Of a DNA stretch of 5,469 bases, positions 1-5,469 are shown in pieces. The stretch is from contig CALYBF010000100.1 of assembly GCA_944393755.1 (NCBI GenBank), forward strand, positions 1-5,469, given 5' to 3'. The notes under the pieces were generated by a model. It saw nothing but the letters and a program-made list of their open reading frames with translations. It made no database searches and was not told the DNA's origin. The translations under genes were made by a program, and so were the position numbers. Every line of letters begins with the position of its first letter. Position 1 is the stretch's first letter. This DNA is from an uncultured Clostridia bacterium (lineage in GTDB: Bacteria > Bacillota > Clostridia > TANB77 > CAG-508).

Positions 1-89
1 TTTGGTACTTTCGTACCGCTTTGGTTTTTCTCTAAAGGATTTTTTGTTTATTTTTCAATGTACTTTTTATGTTCCCTATATGCGGAACG
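1..89 (-). ncRNA. Probable rRNA operon leader (5' end; 16S would lie beyond the window)
   Basis: The transcript from the promoter at 124-96 opens with a small hairpin (GTTCC 88-84 / GGAAC 75-71). It then carries GTACATTGAAAAATAAAC (63-46), which resembles the Gram-positive boxA and antitermination context of rRNA leaders (TTGAAAA..AAAC). A 5-bp hairpin with a GAAA tetraloop follows (GGTAC 17-13 / GTACC 8-4). No open reading frame or ribosome binding site is seen. The rRNA assignment rests on the perfect promoter, the boxA-like element and nearness to the probable origin, where rRNA operons are common. A tRNA cluster or other stable RNA is possible. Confidence 0.5.
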
Positions 90-95
90 ATTTTT

Positions 96-124
96 ATTAT
101 ACATTAACTTTTTATCTTTGTCAA
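96..124 (-). promoter_or_regulatory. Strong consensus SigA promoter reading out of the left edge
   Basis: TTGACA (124-119), exactly 17 nt, then TATAAT (101-96): a full consensus on both hexamers. The A/T-tract block just upstream resembles an UP element. The start is likely at C89 or G88; a G start would fit the GTP-initiated rRNA promoters known in Bacillus. Such a perfect promoter, together with the leader below, points to a stable RNA operon. Confidence 0.85.
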
Positions 125-126
125 CA

Positions 127-162
127 GTTTTTTTAAAAAATTTTCAAAAAATTTTTTATAGT
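127..162. other. A-tract/T-tract block upstream of the strong promoter
   Basis: Alternating runs of A and T (six to seven long) lie between the stop codon of the membrane protein gene and the -35 element. They may serve as an UP element or curved DNA. No GC-containing terminator is visible for the upstream operon, so some read-through into the RNA leader is possible. Confidence 0.5.
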
Positions 163-165
163 AAA

Positions 166-1950
166 TTATTCATCTTTTACCTCTTTTATTATTAGCTGAT
201 TTACCAGTCCATTTTCATCATATTTCACATCAATATCATACTTTTCATTTTGATTTTCATCAAAGAAATTTATAAGAACATTTACATTTTCTTCATTACT
301 TTGATTTCTACTAACTCCTATTTTTAATTCATTATTATTAACAATTTCTACCGTTGACAAATTGTTTTTTACACTTTGTATAGATGCAGAAATATCTTTA
401 CCTGATAAATCTTCTCCTTTTAATAATTCAAAACTAGAATTAAATCTATTTTTTTCTGTTTCTGTTATTCCTGAAGAAGATAATATTTCAGAATTTTGCA
501 TAATTTCGAAATCTTTTAACATTTGTTCAATATCTTGATAATTTATTTGTTGCTTTACTGTTTCTATTTTTTCATTTAAACCTGTTTGGACTCTATTTAT
601 TATTTCTTTCATCATAGAATCTTCTAAATTATTTAACACTACTGCATTATCATTATTAAAAACTTGTGCATTTTCCATAATAGGTGCTATTTCAATAGTT
701 TTATTTATATTTGCTTCAAGTCTTCTATCATCTATTTCATATAACACTTTATAATTTTCATCTTTCTTTTTATCATTTTCTTCATAAGTTCTTTCTATAG
801 ATAATGAATTTTTTTGATTTTTATTATTTTCAATATTAATAGCTAATTTATTATCAACATTTTCTATAGTAATTTTATAAGTAACTGTATCATTTTCATT
901 AAAAACTAATTCATTATATCCATTTAAACAATTTAAACTTATTTGATATTCTTGTGTTTGTATACTTGTACTTATAGTTTCGCCGTTATTTTCATATACA
1001 ATAATTTTTGTTTCTTCTGTTCCAATATTTGTTTGTCTAATTCTCCCAATAGTTAAATCAATTTTTTGAGTAAACTCATTTTTTAAATCTTGATTGTTTT
1101 CTCCAAGTGTTAATTGATTTATCTTATTTTGTATTTCATCTATCTTATTTAATATAATTTCATCTTCTTTTAAATTTTCTAATATATTTATATATACATT
1201 ATTTAATTGTTCTTTTGTTAAAACCAAACTATAAGCATTAGCTAAATAATTCTGCCCATTTATTTCCACTACTTGATTTTTTTGTCTTTGAAAACTAGTT
1301 TCTCCAATATTTTGTGTAATTATACTTGCATATTTATTAATTAAACTTTCAATATCTTCATTACTGAATTTTATCTCTTCTATTATATTATCACTAAAAT
1401 CAATAGAATTTGGAACAAACTCAATTTGCTCATCTGTATATCCTATTCTTTTTAATAAATCTTTTAGGTTTTCATTTTCCACAACAACATATTGATTAAA
1501 TAAATCTGTGAATTTTATTCCATAATTATTTGATGTGTGTAAAATTTCATTTTGCATAACTTGCTCATCATTTTTTAATAATTTTATATTTCTATAATCA
1601 TAATTATTATTATTGTCTGTTTGTCCTTCTATTGTCATTTTTAATTGATTTATAGAATTATTATTATTTTCTTCTGTTGTTCCTACATTTTGTGTATAAT
1701 TCACTTTAATTTCCGAAGTTACATTATAAGGATTTGTTTTTAATAACTCATCATATTCTGTTTTATTAATTATATTTTGTAAATCTTGTATATTTTCAGA
1801 ATTTTTTCCTAAATATTTTACAAATAGTGTTTGATTTGATTTAAACATATCTGTGTTCAAATATAAAAATGTAAATATTCCTCCTATTATTAATAATACT
1901 AAAACTACTATTACTATTATTAAAGTAATTCTTTTTTTCCTTGTCATCAT
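166..1950 (-). CDS. Single-pass membrane-anchored protein of unknown function, 594 aa
   Basis: I do not recognise the family. The protein starts with a short basic stretch (MMTRKKR), then one strongly hydrophobic helix at about residues 8-31, then some 560 mostly polar residues. This fits an N-terminal membrane anchor with the bulk outside the cell. No lipobox cysteine is seen, and only one Cys is evident (in ISLNCLNGY). The outer part is rich in Asn, Glu, Ile and Lys, with Asn runs near residues 95-115. It alternates strand-like segments with probable helices (about 255-300 and 445-500), and no catalytic motif is visible. The start is ATG at 1950, preceded by AAGAAGGGAG with a 10-nt spacer; an adjacent ATG at 1947 is an alternative. 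It begins 20 nt after the rlmB stop, so it is probably the last gene of the lepA-rlmB transcript. The frame is open throughout, and the reality of the gene is more certain than any role. Confidence 0.85.
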   Translation of the reverse strand: MMTRKKRITLIIVIVVLVLLIIGGIFTFLYLNTDMFKSNQTLFVKYLGKNSENIQDLQNIINKTEYDELLKTNPYNVTSEIKVNYTQNVGTTEENNNNSINQLKMTIEGQTDNNNNYDYRNIKLLKNDEQVMQNEILHTSNNYGIKFTDLFNQYVVVENENLKDLLKRIGYTDEQIEFVPNSIDFSDNIIEEIKFSNEDIESLINKYASIITQNIGETSFQRQKNQVVEINGQNYLANAYSLVLTKEQLNNVYINILENLKEDEIILNKIDEIQNKINQLTLGENNQDLKNEFTQKIDLTIGRIRQTNIGTEETKIIVYENNGETISTSIQTQEYQISLNCLNGYNELVFNENDTVTYKITIENVDNKLAINIENNKNQKNSLSIERTYEENDKKKDENYKVLYEIDDRRLEANINKTIEIAPIMENAQVFNNDNAVVLNNLEDSMMKEIINRVQTGLNEKIETVKQQINYQDIEQMLKDFEIMQNSEILSSSGITETEKNRFNSSFELLKGEDLSGKDISASIQSVKNNLSTVEIVNNNELKIGVSRNQSNEENVNVLINFFDENQNEKYDIDVKYDENGLVNQLIIKEVKDE

Positions 1951-1970
1951 TTTTTATTTTCTCCCTTCTT

Positions 1971-2724
1971 CTAATTTTTCTTTTGCAAACGTTGTTTTAA
2001 CACTTCATATATTATGATTCCAGTTGATACTGATGCATTTAAAGATGTTACTCTTCCCCTCATTGGAATTTTAATCAAAAAATCACAATTTTTCTTTACT
2101 TTTTCGCTTATTCCTTTGCCTTCATTTCCTATTACTATTCCTATTGGTCCAGTTAAATCTTGATTATAATAATATTTATCAGTATTAATATCTGTTCCAC
2201 ATATCCATAAACCTTCTTTTTTTAGCTTATCTATTGCATCTGTTATATTAGTTACTCTTGCGATTTTCATATATTCTACCGCTCCTGATGATACTTTAGA
2301 AACTGTACTATTTACTGAGGCAGAACGTCTTTTAGGTATTATTATTCCGTGCATTCCAGCTGTTTCTGCCGTTCTTATTATTGCACCTAAATTATGTGGA
2401 TCTTCTATTCCATCTAATATTAATACAAATGGTTCTTCATTTTTTCCTTTTGCATATTCTAATATATCTTCTATTTCGCAATAAGAAAACGGTGGAACAA
2501 ATGCAATTACTCCTTGGTAATTTTTATTATTTGCTATTTTTTCCATATCTTTTTTATCTTTTTCTACAATAACAATTTTTCTTCGTCTTGCCATTGCAAT
2601 TATTTTTAGGATAGATCCGATGCTTTTCACCTTTTTCTACAAAAATTTTATTCACATCTTTTTTACTTTCCAATAATTCTATAACACTATTTCTTCCTTC
2701 TACTTGGTCTTGATATTCTTCCAT
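1971..2724 (-). CDS. rlmB: 23S rRNA (guanosine-2'-O-)-methyltransferase RlmB, read through a +1 frameshift at CGG
   Basis: RlmB is a SPOUT methyltransferase that uses S-adenosylmethionine to 2'-O-methylate a guanosine in the P-loop of 23S rRNA (G2251 in E. coli). The restored protein is 250 aa, the usual length. Residues 1-35 (starting MEEYQDQVEGRNSVIELL) are the L30e-like RNA-binding start. The SPOUT domain shows motif I (DPHNLGAIIRTAETAG, near 108-123), motif II (IGNEGKG, 198-204) and motif III (IPMRGRVTSLNASVSTG, near 219-235). The start is ATG at 2724 with AGGAG 6 nt upstream; that site overlaps the lepA stop codon (gap 9 nt), so the two genes are probably translationally coupled. After His35 the zero frame meets CGG (2619-2617). 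Skipping the C restores GGA (Gly36) and the rest of the protein. The GTG at 2630, which would open the downstream frame by itself, has no ribosome binding site and would lose the N-terminal domain. The gene is either recoded, recently broken or mis-sequenced. Confidence 0.88.
2616..2619 (-). other. Putative +1 recoding site in rlmB (CGGA read as GGA)
   Basis: The zero frame reads GAA AAG CAT CGG ATC and soon leaves RlmB homology. Reading CAT, skipping C, then GGA TCT ATC gives ...KGEKH-GSILKII, which matches the family pattern (KGE..GSI.KII). The downstream frame has a TAG just upstream (2639-2637), so the frame change must occur between there and the loss of homology, and CGG sits inside that interval. 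This is one of only two in-frame CGG codons in the window. That the site is active recoding is inference; that the frame changes here is seen directly. Confidence 0.6.
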
Positions 2725-2733
2725 TTTTCACTC
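2725..2733 (-). promoter_or_regulatory. rlmB ribosome binding site overlapping the lepA stop
   Basis: The lepA stop TAG merges into AGGAG (TAGGAG) and the rlmB ATG follows after TGAAAA. This fixes ATG 2724 as the rlmB start and argues against the GTG at 2630, which has no such site. Confidence 0.75.
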
Positions 2734-4543
2734 CTAATTTTCATCATCTAATTTTAACACTGATAAAAATGCTTCTTGTGGTATTTCTACATTTCCTATT
2801 TCACGCATTTTTTTCTTTCCTCTTTTTTGCTTTTCTAATAGTTTTTTCTTTCTTGTAATATCTCCCCCATAACATTTAGCTAAAACGTCTTTTCTTAAAG
2901 CTGATATTGTTTCTCTTGCAATTATTTGTCCACCTATTGCTGCTTGTATTGGTATTTTAAATAATTTTCTTGGAATTACTTCTTTTAACTTTTCTACCAT
3001 TTTTCTTCCTCTGTCATATGCGCTATCCTTATGAATTATAAAGCTTAATGCATCTACTTTTTCTCCATTTATATAAATATCTAATTTTACTAAACTTGAT
3101 CTTTTATATTCTTTAAATTCATAATCAAGTGATGCATATCCTTTTGTTTTTGATTTTAAATTATCAAAAAAGTCATAAATTATTTCATTTAAAGGCATTT
3201 CATAAATTAAAGTTACTCTATTTTCATCTAAATATTTCATATCTATATATATGCCTCTTCTTCTTTGACAAAGTTCCATTATATTTCCTATATATTCTTT
3301 TGGTGTTAATATATTTGCTGTAACAAAAGGTTCTTCTATATAAGATATTTCAGTAGATGGTGGTAATTCTTCTGGGTTGTATAAATCAACTACTTGTCCA
3401 TCTGTTTTGTATACTTTATATATTACAGAAGGTGCTGTTGTAATTAAACCTAAATCAAATTCTCTATCTAATCTTTCTTCTATTATTTCTAAATGAAGCA
3501 GGCCTAAAAAACCACATCTAAAACCTGAACCTAGTGCAGCTGTTGTTTCTGGTTCATATTCTAATGCTGCATCATTTAGTTTTAATTTTTCTAAAGATTC
3601 TTTTAAATCCTCATATTGGCTTCCATCTATTGGATATATTCCACAATATACCATAGGCTGTACTTTTTTATATCCTTTTAAAGGTTCCTCTGCTGGGTCT
3701 TCATTTAAAGTTATTGTATCTCCAACTCTTATATCAGAAATATTTTTTATACTTGCTGCAACATAACCGAACTTCTCCTGCTTTTATTTCAGAAGTAGGC
3801 ATATGTGTTCCTGGTAAGAAATATCCTACTTCTGTTACAGTAAACACCTTGTTTGTTGCCATTAGCCTTATCTCATCACCAGTTTTAATTTTACCATCTA
3901 TTACGCGAACTGATGCAACCGCTCCTTTGTAACTATCATAATAAGAATCAAATATTAAACACTTTGTTTTTGCATTTTCATCACCTTTTGGCGAAGGCAA
4001 ATCTGTTACTATTCTTTCTAATACTTCTTCTACATTTAATCCTGTTTTTGCTGATATACAAGGAGCATCATCTGCTGGAATTCCTATTATATCTTCTATT
4101 TCTTTTTTTACTTCATCAGGTCTTGCGTTTGGTAAGTCTATTTTATTTAATACTGGTAAAATTTCTAAATTATTATCTATTGCTAAATACACATTTGCTA
4201 AAGTCTGTGCTTCTACACCTTGACTACTATCTACTACAAGTACTGCTCCATCACAAGCCGCCAAACTTCTTGATACTTCATAATTAAAATCTACATGCCC
4301 TGGCGTATCTATTAAATTTAATATATATTCTTGTCCGTCTTTTGCTTTATACACCATTCTTACTGCTTGTGATTTTATTGTGATTCCTCTTTCTTTTTCT
4401 ATTTCCATATTATCTAACACTTGGTCTTCCATTTCTCTTTTAGAAAGTGAACCTGTCATTTCTATTAATCTGTCCGCTAAAGTAGATTTTCCGTGGTCTA
4501 TATGTGCAATTATACTAAAGTTTCTTATATTTTCTTGTCTCAT
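2734..4543 (-). CDS. lepA: Translation factor LepA / EF-4 (GTPase), read through a +1 frameshift at CGG
   Basis: LepA (EF-4) is a ribosome-binding GTPase related to EF-G, described as a back-translocase and linked to initiation or ribosome assembly. The restored product is 602 aa, normal for the family. The G domain has all motifs: P-loop AHIDHGKST (13-21), RGIT (52-55), DTPGH (79-83), NKID (133-136) and SAK (164-166). It is followed by the beta-barrel domain II, EF-G-like domains III and V, and the LepA-specific C-terminal domain with GGDITRKKKLLEKQKRGKK. The start is ATG at 4543 with CGGAGGAA close upstream. After Val258 the zero frame hits CGG (3769-3767) and stops at TGA 3736 after 11 foreign residues. 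Skipping the C gives GGT and the expected GEV-GYVAASIKNISDIRVGDT. The ATG at 3654 opening the second half lies inside domain II and has no ribosome binding site, so this is one gene. It is followed 9 nt later by rlmB. Confidence 0.93.
3766..3769 (-). other. Putative +1 recoding site in lepA (CGGT read as GGT)
   Basis: The zero frame reads GCA GGA GAA GTT CGG TTA, giving AGEVRLCCSKYKKYF and then a stop. Omitting the single C at 3769 gives AGEVGYVAASIKN, the strongly conserved LepA domain II segment, and the frame then runs open to the normal C terminus. There is no homopolymer at the site, so a run-length sequencing error is not the obvious cause. An AGGAG purine stretch sits two nucleotides before the GTT codon. 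The frame change is directly visible, while the recoding mechanism is inferred. Confidence 0.65.
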
Positions 4544-4574
4544 ATTTCCTCCGTTTTTAATTTGTTATAGAAGA

Positions 4575-4603
4575 ATTCTATCATAAAAATTATTAAATCT
4601 CAA
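4575..4603 (-). promoter_or_regulatory. SigA-type promoter for lepA-rlmB operon
   Basis: The -35 TTGAGA (4603-4598) overlaps the rhodanese stop codon. A 17-nt spacer leads to the -10 TAGAAT (4580-4575), preceded by TGA, which makes an extended -10. Each hexamer has one mismatch to consensus. The start point would be near A4568, giving a leader of about 25 nt before the lepA ATG, which includes the CGGAGGAA ribosome binding site. lepA can therefore be transcribed independently of the rhodanese gene. Confidence 0.65.
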
Positions 4604-4935
4604 TAGTTTTGATAACCATTGTACAAATTATATACATATTTATATCCCATATTTTTTAGCTCTTCTTTTGCTTTTTTACTTCTTCCCCCACTTGAACAAT
4701 ATACAATTATTGCTTTTTCTTTATTTTGTAATAATACTTTTGCTTTTTTCTTTATTTCATATTCTGGAATTGAAATTGCTCCTTCCATATGCCCTTCTTC
4801 ATATTCTTGTGGACTTCTTACATCTACTAAAATTCCACCTAAAGCTTTTAATATTTTTTCTACATCTTCTATTTCTATATCAAATTCATCTATATCACGA
4901 TTTTTTCTTTTTTTCTTAAATAAAAATTCAAACAT
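4600..4935 (-). CDS. Single-domain rhodanese-like sulfurtransferase, 111 aa
   Basis: A stand-alone rhodanese domain of the PspE/GlpE size class. These carry a persulfide on the active cysteine and pass sulfur to acceptors such as thiols; the physiological acceptor cannot be told here. Visible motifs are ILVDVRSPQEYEEGHMEGA (CH2A-type region, about residues 35-53) and the active-site loop YCSSGGRS with the predicted catalytic Cys80. The protein ends shortly after the conserved NLYNGYQ. The N terminus (MFEFLFKKKRKNRD) is basic and not a convincing signal peptide, so it is probably cytoplasmic. I chose ATG at 4935 because AAAGGTGA lies 5 nt upstream; the GTG at 4944 is part of that ribosome binding site and is not a likely start. 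It lies first after the origin-like region and 56 nt before lepA. Both conserved motifs are intact and there is no frameshift. Confidence 0.88.
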   Translation of the reverse strand: MFEFLFKKKRKNRDIDEFDIEIEDVEKILKALGGILVDVRSPQEYEEGHMEGAISIPEYEIKKKAKVLLQNKEKAIIVYCSSGGRSKKAKEELKNMGYKYVYNLYNGYQNY

Positions 4936-4978
4936 ACAAATCACCTTTATTTATTATATGTTTTATATATCTTAAAAG

Positions 4979-4987
4979 TTATCCACA
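4979..4987 (+). promoter_or_regulatory. DnaA box TTATCCACA
   Basis: Perfect match to the strongest DnaA box. It lies 264 bp left of the main cluster and 44 bp upstream of the rhodanese start codon, within its probable leader. Confidence 0.75.
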
Positions 4988-5001
4988 GTTTTGTCTTTTA
5001 T

Positions 5002-5010
5002 TTTTCCACA
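5002..5010 (+). promoter_or_regulatory. Near-consensus DnaA box TTTTCCACA
   Basis: One mismatch to TTATCCACA. Same orientation as the perfect box at 4979, 23 bp apart start to start. Confidence 0.4.
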
Positions 5011-5038
5011 TTATATATTCTTTTTCTTCGTTTTTCTA
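5010..5038 (-). promoter_or_regulatory. Weak candidate promoter for the rhodanese gene
   Basis: A perfect -10 TATAAT (5015-5010) is preceded at 17 nt by TAGAAA (5038-5033), a 4/6 match to the -35. Transcription would start near 5003, about 68 nt before the rhodanese ATG. The DnaA box at 4979-4987 and the near-box at 5002-5010 overlap or immediately follow this start, so DnaA could affect it. A second TATAAT at 4958-4953 has no good -35, and a perfect TTGACA at 5066-5061 has only a poor -10 (GATTGT). Which of these is used is uncertain. Confidence 0.3.
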
Positions 5039-5250
5039 CAATCTTATTTTTACATTTATATGTCAAAAATATTTCATTTATAACTTTTTTTAAGCTTATA
5101 TTTCGCTATTTTCAGCTTTTTTGTACTATTTTGCTTTATTTTTCTTCTTTTTTCGCGTAGATTTATTACTTTTTTGTTACATTTTTCTTTCAATTATGTT
5201 ATCTTTAAACTTTTATGTAACTTATATTTTTATTATTTTGTAATATTATA

Positions 5251-5259
5251 TGTGTATAA
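5251..5259 (-). promoter_or_regulatory. DnaA box TTATACACA
   Basis: Perfect TTATNCACA on the minus strand (TGTGTATAA on plus). It is the leftmost box of the dense cluster and borders the AT-rich stretch. Confidence 0.7.
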
Positions 5260-5265
5260 CCAACC

Positions 5266-5274
5266 TGTGGAAAC
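5266..5274 (-). promoter_or_regulatory. Degenerate DnaA box GTTTCCACA
   Basis: Two mismatches to TTATCCACA. It lies between two perfect boxes in the same orientation and abuts the box at 5275. Confidence 0.4.
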
Positions 5275-5283
5275 TGTGGATAA
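5275..5283 (-). promoter_or_regulatory. DnaA box TTATCCACA
   Basis: Perfect consensus on the minus strand (TGTGGATAA on plus). It lies 12 bp from the next box in the same orientation. Confidence 0.78.
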
Positions 5284-5286
5284 CTT

Positions 5287-5295
5287 TGTGAATAA
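5287..5295 (-). promoter_or_regulatory. DnaA box TTATTCACA
   Basis: Perfect TTATNCACA on the minus strand. Together with the box at 5275 it forms an imperfect 12-bp tandem repeat in which ATAACTTT follows both. Confidence 0.7.
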
Positions 5296-5324
5296 CTTTA
5301 TTATTAACATTTTTTCTTTACGAG

Positions 5325-5333
5325 TTATGCACA
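5325..5333 (+). promoter_or_regulatory. DnaA box TTATGCACA
   Basis: Perfect TTATNCACA on the plus strand, facing the three minus-strand boxes. A TATAAT at 5349-5354 follows on the plus strand, so a rightward promoter could overlap it, though no good -35 is visible. Confidence 0.65.
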
Positions 5334-5395
5334 GTTCTTTTTAGTTTATATAATATTTTTTATTTTTAAATGTTTTATGTGTACCTTTTATTTAG

Positions 5396-5421
5396 AACAA
5401 AACGGAAATTAAAATTTCCGT
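5396..5421 (-). terminator. Candidate leftward terminator hairpin
   Basis: An 8-bp stem (ACGGAAAT / ATTTCCGT, 5402-5421) with a 4-nt loop is followed in the minus direction by TTTTGTTCT. It would end transcription arriving from a minus-strand gene right of the window and shield the origin. The stem is AT-rich, so it may be weak or only structural. Confidence 0.45.
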
Positions 5422-5422
5422 C

Positions 5423-5456
5423 CTTAGCACTATTTTTATTTTGTGCTAAGTTTTTA
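5423..5456 (+). terminator. Candidate rightward terminator or second hairpin
   Basis: CTTAGCAC (5423-5430) pairs perfectly with GTGCTAAG (5443-5450) across a 12-nt AT loop, and TTTTTATAAA follows on the plus strand. No plus-strand gene lies upstream in the window. It may therefore act on origin-region transcripts, in a leader of a gene to the right, or with the neighbouring hairpin as a double terminator. Confidence 0.45.
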
Positions 5457-5469
5457 TAAAGATGTTGTT

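Larger units (their letters stand above)
4979..5333. other. Probable chromosomal replication origin (oriC) region: DnaA box cluster plus AT-rich DNA
   Basis: This gene-free region contains five perfect TTATNCACA boxes, four of them packed in 83 bp at its right end (5251-5333), plus weaker matches. Between the outlying box at 4979 and the cluster lies about 260 bp of nearly pure A+T DNA, with pyrimidines concentrated on the plus strand, which could serve as the unwinding element. All window genes run away from it, as leading-strand genes do. dnaA, dnaN or rpmH would normally help identify an origin, but none is within the window, so chromosomal oriC is a strong inference and not proved. Confidence 0.7.

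Noticed and set aside
1971..2630. Short RlmB starting at GTG 2630
   Set aside because: The GTG lies within an in-frame coding stretch of the true N terminus and lacks a ribosome binding site. ATG 2724 has a good one and supplies the missing N-terminal domain.
2734..3654. Separate 306-aa gene for the C-terminal half of LepA starting at ATG 3654
   Set aside because: There is no ribosome binding site before that ATG, it lies inside domain II, and LepA homology continues upstream in the same frame to 3768. It is part of one lepA gene.
3767..3769. Simple reassignment of CGG to another amino acid
   Set aside because: Reassignment would not restore the reading frame. Both genes need a one-base shift, so CGG must be skipped in part or read as part of four bases.
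2616..3769. Two sequencing or assembly errors as the sole explanation
   Set aside because: Not excluded, but disfavoured. Neither site is a homopolymer, both create the same codon, and that codon is absent in frame elsewhere. Raw reads would settle it.
4564..4580. Terminator between rhodanese and lepA
   Set aside because: The ATAGAA/TTCTAT inverted repeat is short and AT-only with a 3-nt loop and no T run. The same bases are better explained as the lepA -10 region.
4936..4944. GTG start at 4944 for the rhodanese
   Set aside because: This GTG is part of the AAAGGTGA ribosome binding site serving ATG 4935.
2381..4975. Plus-strand open frames (for example 2381-2572, 3129-3323, 3913-4287, 4619-4975)
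   Set aside because: They are antisense to conserved genes, rich in Leu, Phe and Tyr as expected from AT-rich complementary DNA, and have no family features.
5280..5299. CRISPR-like or satellite repeat
   Set aside because: The 12-bp tandem repeat is only two copies and is explained by two neighbouring DnaA boxes.

Overview
This window comes from a very AT-rich, Gram-positive-type bacterium, most likely an uncultured low-GC Bacillota (Clostridia or Bacilli). The signs are AGA-dominated arginine codons, strong GGAGG-type ribosome binding sites and SigA-type promoters. TGA is used as a stop and TGG as Trp, so it does not use the Mycoplasma code. All four genes lie on the minus strand. From right to left they are a single-domain rhodanese, lepA (EF-4), rlmB (23S rRNA 2'-O-methyltransferase) and a large one-pass membrane protein of unknown function.

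Right end (about 4945-5469): no gene. It holds a cluster of DnaA boxes (four perfect TTATNCACA matches at 5251-5333 and one TTATCCACA at 4979), long AT-rich stretches and two hairpins near the edge. I read it as the chromosomal replication origin or part of it. All genes point away from it, as expected for leading-strand genes. Left end (1-165): a consensus SigA promoter (TTGACA-17-TATAAT) fires leftward into a boxA-like leader with a GNRA hairpin. This is probably the start of an rRNA operon whose 16S gene lies just outside the window.

Main finding: lepA and rlmB are each interrupted by a single +1 frameshift, and otherwise both read as full-length, well-conserved proteins (602 and 250 aa when restored). 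At both sites the zero-frame codon is CGG, and skipping its C gives a Gly codon (CGG T -> GGT; CGG A -> GGA) that fits the family. Reading every coding frame, these are the only two in-frame CGG codons in the window, while CGG occurs 11 times out of frame inside genes. CGA, CGC and CGT are all used normally as Arg. This suggests that CGG is an unassigned ('hungry') codon, as expected if no tRNA-Arg with a CCG or UCG anticodon exists, and that ribosomes recode CGGN as Gly with a +1 shift. The alternatives are two identical sequencing errors or two recent frameshift mutations. A genome-wide CGG count and a tRNA list would decide between them.

The genes fit a growth- and translation-related cluster near the origin. 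EF-4 acts on the ribosome, RlmB modifies the peptidyl-transferase P-loop of 23S rRNA, and an rRNA promoter follows. lepA, rlmB and the membrane protein are tightly spaced (9 and 20 nt gaps) and probably co-transcribed, with a good lepA promoter overlapping the end of the rhodanese gene.
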